Source: Bacteroidota bacterium (GTDB lineage: Bacteria > Bacteroidota > Bacteroidia > Chitinophagales > Chitinophagaceae). From it: 64,000 bases of DNA. Below, piece after piece: positions 23,991-32,715 of the stretch. Each line of letters begins with the position of its first letter. Position 1 is the stretch's first letter. Made by a program: the position numbers and the translations under genes. A model generated the notes under the pieces. That model saw only the letters and a list, made by a program, of their open reading frames with translations. It was not told the origin of the DNA and searched no databases. Where the stretch lies: positions 806,001 through 870,000 of the forward strand of contig JAIUNV010000002.1 in NCBI GenBank assembly GCA_020161435.1, in the 5' to 3' direction.

Positions 23991-26501
23991 ATGGTGAAGA
24001 TTGATTTCAAAAAATGGTTGCCACACTTGCTGGCCATCGGTATTTTTCTGGTAGTAACCCTGCTGTATTGCAAGCCAGCCCTCGAAGGCAAAGCCGTGGC
24101 ACAACATGACCTTACGCAGTGGAAAGGCATGGCGCAGGATGCCTTTAATTATAGAGACGCAAACGGCGTCTTCCCGCTGTGGACCAATAGTCTGTTTGGT
24201 GGCATGCCTACGTACAATATTGCTTTCCCCAGCAATGCCTACGTTCCGGCACACATCATCAAAGCCATGTCGCTGTACCTGCCCGAGCCATTCAGTTATT
24301 TCTTTTTGGCCTGTGTGTGTTTTTACTTCCTGAGCCAGGTGTTGCGCATCAATCCTTGGATAGGAATACTCGGCAGTATTGGCTTTGCATTTTGCAGCTA
24401 CGATCCTATCATTATTGCTGTTGGTCATCATACCAAAATGATCACCATGGCGCTGATGCCGGCACTGTTGGGAGCACTCATTTTACTATACAATAAAAAG
24501 TATTGGGCAGGCGGTGCACTTACGGCAGCATTTACCGCAGCCCTCATTGTAAACAACCACCTGCAAATCATTTTTTACATGATGATTGTGGTGCTGTTTA
24601 TGACCATCGCTTATGTCATTCGTTGGATAAAAGCAGGTGAATACAAGCACATGTTTATTGCTGGCAGCATTGCACTGGCAGCTGCAGGCATTGGTGCTCT
24701 CACCAGCGCTGTCAACTTATTTACCACTTACGATTATAGTAAAGAAAGTATGCGTGGTGGCAAGGCCAACCTGTTGCCCGTAGCTAAGGCCGATGGAAAA
24801 GCCGCCGCTTCTTCAGGTCTCGATGCTGAGTACGCTTTTCGCTGGAGTTATGGCAAGCCCGAAACGCTAAGTTTGTTGGTGCCCAACGTAAATGGTGGTG
24901 CCAGCGAATCGCTGGGCGAAGACTCTAAATTTTATGAAGCGTTGATGGGTGCGTTTCAGTCGGGCCAGCTCGACCAACAAACGGCACAACAATTGAGCCG
25001 CTTTGGTACCGCTTACTGGGGCGATCAACCTTTTACGTCAGGCCCCGTGTATCTCGGTGCCATTATATGTTTGTTGTTTGCCTTGGGCATGCTCATCAAA
25101 AACAATGAGCACCGCTGGTGGGCACTGGCCGCTGTGGTACTTTCAATACTCATGGCATGGGGCAGCAACTTCGAAGGCTTCAACACATTCCTGTTCAACT
25201 ACTTGCCCATGTACAACAAGTTTCGGGCACCAGCCATGATACTGGTGGTACCGCAATTGTTGTTTGCCATGATAGGTATGATTGGTTTGCAAGCCATTTT
25301 GTTTGGCAATGAAGATGCTGCTGCCAAATGGAAAACCGTTCGCATGGCGGGCATATTTACCGGTGGCGTATTGGTGCTGGCGTTGTTGTACTATTTCACC
25401 GCCAGCTTCCGTTCTGGCACTGAGCAGGAAATGATGTCGACCATCACCAAGAGTGCTCCGCAAATTGCCGAACCCGCCAAAGCCATCATCAATGCTGCCG
25501 GCGAAGACCGCAAGGAACTCTTCATGAACGATTTCTTACGCAGCCTCGCTTTTGCAGGTGCCGGATTCCTGTTGTTGTTTGCTTTTGTAAAAAACAAACT
25601 CAACCTGCGCATTGCTATGGCAGGATTACTCTTGTTGAGTTCATTTGATTTGCTGGCCATTGGTCGCCGTTACTTAAACGATGCCAACTTTGAAGAAGCC
25701 GACAACACAGAAGCCATGCAATTTGTGGCATCCAGCAATCCGGCACTCAATCAGGTGCTCACACAAATTAAACAAGATCCTGATCCACATTTCAGGGTGT
25801 TTAATGTAACCGGCGATGTGTTTAATGATGCATTGACTTCAGCGTTTGTGCGTTCTATTGGTGGGTATCACCCGGCCAAGCTGAGCATTTACCAAGACCT
25901 GATTGAATACCAATTGAGCAGCGGCAGTCCCAACATGCAGGTGCTGAGTATGCTCGATACGAAATACTTTATTGTGCCCGGTCAGCAAGGCCCCGAAGTA
26001 CAACAAAACCCGTATGCTTTTGGTGCTGCCTGGTTGGCCAAACATATCGATTTTGTAAAAGATGCTGCTGCAGAAATGAATGCCCTCAAAGGCAGCAACC
26101 TGAAAGACAGCGTGGCGGTGCAAGACACATTCAAAACGCAAATTGCCGCATTGCCACAATGGGATAGCACAGCCAGCATCAAGTTGCAGCAATACCGCAA
26201 CAACGACATCAGCTATGCAGTGAACACTGCCGGCAAGCCACAGTTTGCCGTGCTCAGCGAAATTTATTACAGCCGTGGCTGGAATGCTTATGCCGATGGC
26301 AAACAAGTACCCATTGTAAAAACGAACTACGTTCTCCGCGGTGTAGCCCTGCCCGCCGGTACACAAAAACTGGAATTGAAGTTTGAGCCGGAGAGTTATA
26401 AAATGGGATCAAGCATCACCACCATTACTTCTGCTATTGTTTTAGTGCTGTTATTGCTCGGTTTGTACATGCAGTATTTTAGAAAAAGAAGCGAATCATA
26501 A
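23991..26501 (+). CDS. YfhO family membrane protein
   Basis: 836 residues. About 12 or more membrane helices alternate with large extracytoplasmic loops; the N-terminal part with PALEGKAVAQHDLTQWKG and LWTNSLFGGMPTY and the C-terminal soluble part with VLRGVALPAGTQKLELKFEPESYKMG are typical of YfhO/GT-C-like proteins. In firmicutes YfhO glycosylates teichoic acid; in Bacteroidota the role is unknown but probably glycan modification on the outer side of the membrane. It precedes the polysaccharide locus and ends in a strong terminator. Confidence 0.88.
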   Translation: MVKIDFKKWLPHLLAIGIFLVVTLLYCKPALEGKAVAQHDLTQWKGMAQDAFNYRDANGVFPLWTNSLFGGMPTYNIAFPSNAYVPAHIIKAMSLYLPEPFSYFFLACVCFYFLSQVLRINPWIGILGSIGFAFCSYDPIIIAVGHHTKMITMALMPALLGALILLYNKKYWAGGALTAAFTAALIVNNHLQIIFYMMIVVLFMTIAYVIRWIKAGEYKHMFIAGSIALAAAGIGALTSAVNLFTTYDYSKESMRGGKANLLPVAKADGKAAASSGLDAEYAFRWSYGKPETLSLLVPNVNGGASESLGEDSKFYEALMGAFQSGQLDQQTAQQLSRFGTAYWGDQPFTSGPVYLGAIICLLFALGMLIKNNEHRWWALAAVVLSILMAWGSNFEGFNTFLFNYLPMYNKFRAPAMILVVPQLLFAMIGMIGLQAILFGNEDAAAKWKTVRMAGIFTGGVLVLALLYYFTASFRSGTEQEMMSTITKSAPQIAEPAKAIINAAGEDRKELFMNDFLRSLAFAGAGFLLLFAFVKNKLNLRIAMAGLLLLSSFDLLAIGRRYLNDANFEEADNTEAMQFVASSNPALNQVLTQIKQDPDPHFRVFNVTGDVFNDALTSAFVRSIGGYHPAKLSIYQDLIEYQLSSGSPNMQVLSMLDTKYFIVPGQQGPEVQQNPYAFGAAWLAKHIDFVKDAAAEMNALKGSNLKDSVAVQDTFKTQIAALPQWDSTASIKLQQYRNNDISYAVNTAGKPQFAVLSEIYYSRGWNAYADGKQVPIVKTNYVLRGVALPAGTQKLELKFEPESYKMGSSITTITSAIVLVLLLLGLYMQYFRKRSES

Positions 26502-26516
26502 ATACATGAACGCAAC

Positions 26517-26557
26517 AAAAAGGCTGGATGTTACCATTAGCATCCAGCCTTTTTTTA
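26517..26557. terminator. Bidirectional terminator between yfhO-like gene and glycosyltransferase
   Basis: 10-bp stem AGGCTGGATG / CATCCAGCCT with a 10-base loop, A run before and seven T after; serves the convergent genes on either side. Confidence 0.9.
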
Positions 26558-26570
26558 TGTTGTTGATTGA

Positions 26571-27575
26571 CTACAACACTTTATAAAAGAAAGGTTGCTT
26601 TTGAATGATGGTTATCACAAAAGGCAATAAGCGCCATACATTTTTTGTGTAGCCCCATGTTTGTTTGAGCTGATTAAATCCTCCCAAAAAAGAATGTAAA
26701 AAAGCAATGGGTACCCCCATAATACTTGCCAATAAATGAATGCTGAGATGCAATAGAAACCAGTGCAACCCAAACTGTTTTCTGATGCGTACCATCATGG
26801 ACAACAGCAATTGAAAACCTTTTCTATCAGACAGGTTGCTGTAGGCATTTGTCTTTGACTGGAAAGCAGTATTAGCAGAAGCACCTTCCAAATGTGTCAC
26901 CCGCAAATCGCCATACAAACATAGTTTTCCGTACTGCTGCAATCGGCCACACCACTCGCTTTCTTCATGGTACAAAAAAAAGTCTGGATCAAGTGGTCCT
27001 GCCTGGAGAATAGCAGACCTTTTTACCATTAAAAAGGCGCCGCTAATCCAGTCTACTTCAGTATCAGAAACGGCTTCTGCTATGCTGGGTTTCTTTACCC
27101 CAATTTGCATGGAGAGCCAACGCAGCACCCGGCCGAAATAAGGAATGGCCATTAAAAAATTAAGCCCTCCTGTCAGGTTAAAACTCCCGCTGACCTGTGG
27201 GCTCCCATCTGCATATTCAAGTTGCACACCAGCAGCAATCAATTCATCTTTTTGTTGCAATCTTTCGAAGCAAACACCAATGGCATTTTGCCGAATGATG
27301 GTATCGGTATTCAACAACAATACTGTTTCGCTCTTGGCCATAGCAATGCCTGCATTGTTGGCTCTGGCAAATCCTTCGTTGGCTGGTAATGCCTGGTATC
27401 TAATCTGCGGAAATGATTGAAGCAACCCATTGGCTGCACCATCTTGCGGGCTATTGTCAATCAATATGATTTCATACTCCACCCCTGCAGTTTCCTGCAC
27501 AATGCTTTGCACACAATTGTACATGAATGCACCAGAGTGGTAGTTGACTAATATGATGGATAAAGCGGGCTGCAA
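26571..27575 (-). CDS. Family 2 glycosyltransferase
   Basis: 334 residues. GT-A fold with SIILVNYHSG at the start, IILIDNSPQDG, a LLLNTDT metal-binding motif (DxD-like) near residue 102, and the acceptor region with DWISGAFLMVKRS and DPDFFLYHEESEWCGRLQ, as in rhamnosyltransferase-like GT2 enzymes. A C-terminal hydrophobic stretch may anchor it to the membrane. The start appears to be TTG; no ATG is available before the catalytic motif. It lies 10 bases after another GT2 gene, last in a five-gene minus-strand operon of surface glycan genes. Confidence 0.9.
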   Translation of the reverse strand: MQPALSIILVNYHSGAFMYNCVQSIVQETAGVEYEIILIDNSPQDGAANGLLQSFPQIRYQALPANEGFARANNAGIAMAKSETVLLLNTDTIIRQNAIGVCFERLQQKDELIAAGVQLEYADGSPQVSGSFNLTGGLNFLMAIPYFGRVLRWLSMQIGVKKPSIAEAVSDTEVDWISGAFLMVKRSAILQAGPLDPDFFLYHEESEWCGRLQQYGKLCLYGDLRVTHLEGASANTAFQSKTNAYSNLSDRKGFQLLLSMMVRIRKQFGLHWFLLHLSIHLLASIMGVPIAFLHSFLGGFNQLKQTWGYTKNVWRLLPFVITIIQKQPFFYKVL

Positions 27576-27585
27576 TTCGTAAAGA

Positions 27586-28512
27586 TTAACCGAATAATTG
27601 AGTAAAAAACAGCTGAACAGTCTTCACCATTTGCAATGCAAAACGCATAAGGCCTTTTACCGGCACGTACAATAAAGTCATCAGCCATTGACGAAATGAA
27701 ACCTTACGCAGCAGTTGCATGTAATGCGCATACTTCACAGCATGGCCTTTGTTGACCATGTAATGCACACTCAGTTTGCGCAATAGTAAAGCATAATCAT
27801 CGGGCTGTATTTTCTTTGAGAGTGCATCCAGTTGTTTTTCAATCACCAGCTTTTGCAATACCGCTACATAAGGCATGAACCGCCCGGTAAGTGAGGCCGG
27901 GTGAAACCGGTAATAATACAAATCGGCCCGCTGCAAATAGCAATATTGAAACTGCACAAATCCACGCAGGAAGAAATCGTAATCTTCAATCATGAACATG
28001 GCAGGATCGTAGCCCTTCAGCACTTGTTGCATGTTGCGTTTGTACAAGAAGCAACCGCCGCATCCTTTCCATGTGGCCACCTGTTGGTTCACATCACCCA
28101 TTTGCCATATGCCAGTTACTTTTCCATCATCATCTATCAGGGTTTCATCGGCATACACCAGGGTTGCAGCTGGCTGCTGTTGCAATGTTTCCAGCATTAC
28201 TGCCAATGCATCTTTGTTGTAATAATTATCATCGGATGTCCAGGTGAAATATTCACCATTGGCCAAACCGAACCCCTTGTTCAGCGACATGGGCAACTTC
28301 AGGTTTTGCTCGTTGCTTTCCACCCTAATGCGCTGATCTTTTTCGGCAAAAGCATTGGCTATCTCCAAGGTATTGTCTGTAGAACAATCGTTGATGATAA
28401 TGAGCTCCCAATGCGGATAGGACTGTGCCATGCAGCTTTCAATGGAAGTAGCCAAATACCTGGATCCATTGTAAGTAGGTAGTACTATAGAAATCAACGC
28501 CGGATTGCTCAT
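27586..28512 (-). CDS. Family 2 glycosyltransferase
   Basis: 308 residues, GT2 fold: SIVLPTYNGSRYL, IIINDCSTDNT, the FTWTSDDNYYN motif with the metal-binding Asp pair near residue 94, and FMIEDYDFFLRG later. The basic C-terminal helix with several hydrophobic residues probably contacts the membrane. Donor and acceptor cannot be read from sequence. The ATG overlaps the wecB TGA by 4 bases, so the two are translationally coupled. Confidence 0.92.
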   Translation of the reverse strand: MSNPALISIVLPTYNGSRYLATSIESCMAQSYPHWELIIINDCSTDNTLEIANAFAEKDQRIRVESNEQNLKLPMSLNKGFGLANGEYFTWTSDDNYYNKDALAVMLETLQQQPAATLVYADETLIDDDGKVTGIWQMGDVNQQVATWKGCGGCFLYKRNMQQVLKGYDPAMFMIEDYDFFLRGFVQFQYCYLQRADLYYYRFHPASLTGRFMPYVAVLQKLVIEKQLDALSKKIQPDDYALLLRKLSVHYMVNKGHAVKYAHYMQLLRKVSFRQWLMTLLYVPVKGLMRFALQMVKTVQLFFTQLFG

Positions 28513-29627
28513 GCCAATTGGGCTTTTACATACTGAACAATGGTTTGCGAAGTAGTGCCATCACCATAAGGATTTACAGCGTTGGCCATGGCAGCGTAAG
28601 CTTCATGGTCATGCAATAGTTTTCTGGCTTCGCTTAAAATTACATCCGGATTGGTACCCACCAATTTTGCGGTGCCGGCAGCAATGCCCTCAGTACGCTC
28701 CGTTACTTCCCGCATTACCAATACAGGTTTACCTAAGGTTGGGGCTTCTTCCTGCACACCTCCAGAGTCCGTTAATATCAAATAGCTGGCATGCATCAAC
28801 CAAATCATGGCCGGATAATCAACCGGGTCTATCAAATGAATGCGAGGATGATTGCCCAAGAAACGGAAAACCGGCTCCCGAACATTGGGATTGAGATGTA
28901 CAGGATATACCATTTGCACCTCCTCATTTTCTTCTACCAGTTGTAACAATGAACGACAGATATCTTCAAACGCCTGCCCAAAGCTTTCACGTCGGTGACC
29001 CGTCACCAAGATCATTTTTTTGCTGGCATCAATAAAGGAAAAACGTGCTGCCAATGCCTTGTCATCCTTCACTTTTTCCAAGCCCATGAGTAGAGCATCA
29101 ATCACGGTGTTGCCTGTCAGCAATACCTGTCCGTGAATATCCTTGTGTTGCAAATTTTCCACCGCCAATGGCGTGGGTGCAAAATGCCAATCTGCAATTT
29201 GTCCAATGAGTTTTCTGTTGATCTCTTCCGGAAACGGCGAGTAATGATTACCACTCCGTAAGCCGGCTTCCAGATGTGCTACCGGAATTTTTTTATAGAA
29301 AGCTGCCAGCGCCCCGGTAAAGGCAGTGGTGGTATCTCCCTGTACAATCACCAAATCTGGCTGCATGTCATCCAACACTTTTTCCAAGCCCAGCAATGCA
29401 TCGGCAGTAATATGAAACAGTGTTTGATTCGGCTTCATCATGTTCAGGTCGGCATGCACAGGCAGGCCAAAAAAATCAATCACCTGATCCAGCATCTGAC
29501 GGTGTTGTGCTGTCAAACACACCAAGGGTTCGCACCAATCATTTTCTTGCTGAAAGGCTTTTACCAACGGGGCCATCTTAATGGCTTCGGGCCGGGTACC
29601 GAATATGAACAGGATTTTTTTCTTCAT
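28509..29627 (-). CDS. wecB: UDP-N-acetylglucosamine 2-epimerase, non-hydrolysing
   Basis: 372 residues, GT-B-like fold. FGTRPEAIKMAPLV at the N-terminus, VQGDTTTAF, VAHLEAGLRSG, VTGHRRESFGQ and the UDP-binding DSGGVQEEAPTLGKPVLVMR are all family hallmarks. It makes UDP-ManNAc from UDP-GlcNAc, a precursor for surface polysaccharide. It lies in the middle of the glycosyltransferase operon, coupled to the following GT2. Confidence 0.96.
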   Translation of the reverse strand: MKKKILFIFGTRPEAIKMAPLVKAFQQENDWCEPLVCLTAQHRQMLDQVIDFFGLPVHADLNMMKPNQTLFHITADALLGLEKVLDDMQPDLVIVQGDTTTAFTGALAAFYKKIPVAHLEAGLRSGNHYSPFPEEINRKLIGQIADWHFAPTPLAVENLQHKDIHGQVLLTGNTVIDALLMGLEKVKDDKALAARFSFIDASKKMILVTGHRRESFGQAFEDICRSLLQLVEENEEVQMVYPVHLNPNVREPVFRFLGNHPRIHLIDPVDYPAMIWLMHASYLILTDSGGVQEEAPTLGKPVLVMREVTERTEGIAAGTAKLVGTNPDVILSEARKLLHDHEAYAAMANAVNPYGDGTTSQTIVQYVKAQLA

Positions 29628-29647
29628 GCTATTACTTCATCTATTTG

Positions 29648-30814
29648 CTACTTCGATTGCCGGGAAGCAACTATTGTTTCTAATTGTGTGAGTAGTGTTT
29701 GTCCCGGATGCGGGTCATACAAATGCATAGCTTTTTCGTGTGCCATTTGCCCAATGCGGGCCCATTCATGTTGCCGTTGCCAGGCCCTTTGCAACGCATC
29801 GCTCAGGCATTGTACAGAAGCGGCCGCAGCAATAAATCCATCCACATTATTGGTGATCCACTCAGTGTGTCCGCCTACATCTGTAGCCAGTACCGGCCTG
29901 CCGCAAAGCATGGCTTCTACCACTGCCAATGGCATGCCTTCCATTACGGATGGCATCAGCAACAAATGGTTCTGCGACCAAAGTTGCCGTATATCCGCCA
30001 CTCGTCCATGAAAAGTAATTTTTTCGGCAATGCCGTATAGGGCAGCCAATTGCTCCAAGTAAGGTTGGTCCATGCCTTGGCCATACACGTTGAGGTGCCA
30101 GGGCAATTGTTTCCAAGTTGGTTGTGCCAGCGTTTGCAGCATCGTATCCTGTCCTTTGTGCATCACCAGCAGGTTGCCCACCATAGCCACTTGCACTACT
30201 CCTTTTTGAAAAGGAGGAAACGGCAACGCCGTGATGTCCGGCATATTCACGGGATTGCGAATGATGCTGCTGTTGTGCAACGCCACCGCCAATGCCTTTT
30301 GCGTATTTTGTTTGCTGCGTTCACTTACAAAAAAACAATGGGCTGCTTGCTGAAAAAAATCAGCTAACTGATTTCGCCTATGCGGATGCAAGACTGCATT
30401 GTATTCGGGCAAAAAATGAGACAATATAATTTTTGTGGCAGTCGATGTTTTCCACCAATCAAAAATTTCCGGATGCTCAATGGCTGAAAAAGTAGTGCCA
30501 TTGTAAATAACAAGATCAGGCTTTGCATCCATCAATGATTGAAATGGATTGCGCCATTGGCTTTGCAACAGCAAGCCTGCTTTTTTCAATTGCCTTTTCC
30601 ACGAAGCTTCAGGCTTTGGCACGTAACCCTTTCTGTACACCAGCTTCAAACCCTTTGCCTGCAAGGCTTTTACCTTGGTGGCTTGCCGAGGAAAACGCAA
30701 TGTACAGTACAACACTTCGTGCCCTTGTTGCAAAGCTATTTCGGCCATGCTGGCCCATAGCTCTTCGCTGCCGCCCCAAGGTTCGTGTATGACTGAAATG
30801 ATGCCGATTTTCAT
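29648..30814 (-). CDS. Family 4 glycosyltransferase
   Basis: 388 residues, GT-B fold. N-terminal IGIISVIHEPWGGSEELWASMAE-like opening with a glycine-rich loop, the central linker, and the GT4 C-terminal signature LLMPSVMEGMPLAVVEAMLCGRPVLATDVGGHTEWI (given only in part) with the E-x7-E pattern. Typically a retaining transferase using a nucleotide sugar. Second gene of the minus-strand glycan operon, 20 bases upstream of wecB. Confidence 0.94.
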   Translation of the reverse strand: MKIGIISVIHEPWGGSEELWASMAEIALQQGHEVLYCTLRFPRQATKVKALQAKGLKLVYRKGYVPKPEASWKRQLKKAGLLLQSQWRNPFQSLMDAKPDLVIYNGTTFSAIEHPEIFDWWKTSTATKIILSHFLPEYNAVLHPHRRNQLADFFQQAAHCFFVSERSKQNTQKALAVALHNSSIIRNPVNMPDITALPFPPFQKGVVQVAMVGNLLVMHKGQDTMLQTLAQPTWKQLPWHLNVYGQGMDQPYLEQLAALYGIAEKITFHGRVADIRQLWSQNHLLLMPSVMEGMPLAVVEAMLCGRPVLATDVGGHTEWITNNVDGFIAAAASVQCLSDALQRAWQRQHEWARIGQMAHEKAMHLYDPHPGQTLLTQLETIVASRQSK

Positions 30815-30824
30815 ACCTGTTTTT

Positions 30825-31544
30825 TTACTTTTTTCTGGCCAACACCAGGTTGTTCAGGTATAAATCATTAGAGAAAGGAAGAATAGCATTACACAACCAT
30901 GCAGCTGCGTTCATCATGCTATTGAAAAATAATCTTGCACCACTTCTTATCACAGGAATATTGCGCACCTTGTACAATACATGTAAGTTCCAATAGGTAA
31001 TGCGCATTTGCCAGAGTGCTTGCACAGAGGTACCCAGTTTTTCTTGCTGTACTACTTCAAACCCATGCTGCTGTAGCAAATGCCGGATGGCAAATGAAGT
31101 ATAACGGGCAAAATCGTTGGGTTGTTCATGCTCACAAATGGCAAAAGGACAGGTGATGAGCATTTGCCCGCCAGGCTTCAGTACCCGGTTCAATTCATCG
31201 AGCATCTCCGGCAGGTTGAATACATGCTCGAACACTTCTGTTGAAAAAATGCTGTCGAAACTATGGTTATCAAATGGCAATGTTTTGCCATCATAGTACA
31301 CATCAATTTGTTCGTTGCTGTGGTCGTGCCCTTCTCCTTGAAAATCTACGCCGATGTATTCATCTACCGAAAACAAAGACCGGTAAGGTTTGGCACCGCA
31401 GCCAAAATCGAGCAGCTTGCCTTTGAGTGCAGGTGCATGTTGCAGCACGGCATGCAGCAAAAGTTTTCTGGTAATCCATGTGGGGGAAGTGATGCCCGGA
31501 TTGAAAGCCTTTGGAACCGATGATATAGCGGCGGTATAATTCAT
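30825..31544 (-). CDS. Class I SAM-dependent methyltransferase
   Basis: 239 residues. LLDFGCGAKPYRSLF is the SAM-binding glycine loop, DVYYDGKTLPFDNHSFDSIFSTEVFEHV gives motifs II and III (part shown), and LNRVLKPGGQMLITCP completes the methyltransferase_11 fold. The substrate is probably a sugar or lipid in surface-glycan synthesis, from the context. An exact TAGTTTTG -7 element sits 6 bases before the ATG at 31544; an ATG at 31568 is the alternative. First gene of the operon, divergent from another methyltransferase. Confidence 0.88.
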   Translation of the reverse strand: MNYTAAISSVPKAFNPGITSPTWITRKLLLHAVLQHAPALKGKLLDFGCGAKPYRSLFSVDEYIGVDFQGEGHDHSNEQIDVYYDGKTLPFDNHSFDSIFSTEVFEHVFNLPEMLDELNRVLKPGGQMLITCPFAICEHEQPNDFARYTSFAIRHLLQQHGFEVVQQEKLGTSVQALWQMRITYWNLHVLYKVRNIPVIRSGARLFFNSMMNAAAWLCNAILPFSNDLYLNNLVLARKK

Positions 31545-31550
31545 GAGGGC

Positions 31551-31558
31551 CAAAACTA
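31551..31558 (-). promoter_or_regulatory. -7 element of the glycan operon, six bases before the start codon
   Basis: Minus-strand TAGTTTTG matches TAnnTTTG exactly and lies only 6 bases before the chosen methyltransferase ATG. It supports that start and implies a leaderless or nearly leaderless operon mRNA. Confidence 0.45.
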
Positions 31559-31595
31559 ACGATTCCATTAATTTGCCCGAAAATCAGGCAATTCA

Positions 31596-32351
31596 ATGGT
31601 TATCAAACTCGCCAATAAGGTGTTGGGCAAACTCGGCTACGTAATTACCAAAAAACAAATGGAAGAACCCGTTGCCGGCGATATGATGGGCGATGAACCT
31701 TTTATGGAGTTGTACCAACAGGTAAAACCCTATACCATGACCAGCCCCGAAAGGCTGTATGCATTGCATAAAGCAGTGCTCTATACCATTGAGAAGAACT
31801 TGCCCGGCGATTTTGTAGAATGCGGCGTGTGGCGGGGCGGCAGCAGCATGATGATTGCCCTTACATTGAAACAACTGGGTGTACAAAACAGGCACCTGTA
31901 CCTCTATGATACATTTGAAGGCATGAGCGAACCTACCGAGGCCGACAAAGATTTGGCCGGTGGCGATGCAGCACAACTATTAGCTACGCATGATAAAACG
32001 GCCGGTATTTGGGCCTTTGCCGATTTACAAGATGTACAGCAAAACATGCAACTCACCGGCTACCCTACTGCAAATATTCATTACGTGCAGGGCAAGGTAG
32101 AAGATACCATTCCAGCTACCATACCAGCCGCCATTGCGCTGCTTCGACTGGATACCGATTGGTATGAAAGCACCAAACATGAACTTGAGCATTTGTATCC
32201 CTTGCTGGCTCCGCAAGGAGCACTCATCATCGATGACTTCGGCCATTGGCAGGGAGCCAAAAAAGCAGTGCTGGAATATTTTGACAAACAGCCTGTACTG
32301 CTGAACAGGATTGATTATACCGGCAGAATTTTAATAAAAACGACTGCATAA
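31596..32351 (+). CDS. TylF/MycF-type O-methyltransferase family protein
   Basis: 251 residues. FVECGVWRGGSSMMIALTL is the SAM motif, LYDTFEGMSEPT follows, and RLDTDWYESTKHELEHLYP with IIDDFGHWQGAKKA supplies the metal-binding Asp residues of the macrocin/mycinamicin O-methyltransferase family. It likely methylates a sugar hydroxyl of the surface polysaccharide. It stands alone on the plus strand, divergent from the class I methyltransferase with 51 bases between the start codons. Confidence 0.93.
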   Translation: MVIKLANKVLGKLGYVITKKQMEEPVAGDMMGDEPFMELYQQVKPYTMTSPERLYALHKAVLYTIEKNLPGDFVECGVWRGGSSMMIALTLKQLGVQNRHLYLYDTFEGMSEPTEADKDLAGGDAAQLLATHDKTAGIWAFADLQDVQQNMQLTGYPTANIHYVQGKVEDTIPATIPAAIALLRLDTDWYESTKHELEHLYPLLAPQGALIIDDFGHWQGAKKAVLEYFDKQPVLLNRIDYTGRILIKTTA

Positions 32352-32715
32352 AAAACGCTCAGTCTAGTGCTAGTCCTGTCTGGTTGATGCTTTTAACCCG
32401 ATAGGCTTAGCAGAGCTAAACTTTTGATGGCTGTTAACTCCTCATCTCCATTTGCCAATTACGTATCAAATGTTTTTGCGCCTGGTAAAAACGTATGCAA
32501 CAGGGAAAGAAGATAAACCTTACCAATTGCTGCAAGTAGCATTTTTTACCCCAAATTCACGACATCATTTGTAAATAAAAAAGGCTTATTTCTCAATCAA
32601 ACTTATCTTGCTATCAGAAAAAACAATTCCCTTTCCTTTAGTCCTTCCTCGATTTTACAGCTATCAAACATTTCGCACAACTACCTAACAAAATCACACA
32701 GTTATTGCAGCATTC
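32352..32715. other. Non-coding gap upstream of the type IX secreted protein
   Basis: 364 bases, AT-rich, without a credible ORF, RNA fold or terminator. It probably holds the promoter of the large secreted protein, but no exact TAnnTTTG element is seen near its ATG. I see nothing else in it. Confidence 0.5.

Noticed and set aside
23910..24431. Long upstream extension of the small membrane protein frame
   Set aside because: It would overlap the start of the yfhO-like gene on the opposite strand; the ATG at 23909 gives a natural membrane protein start.
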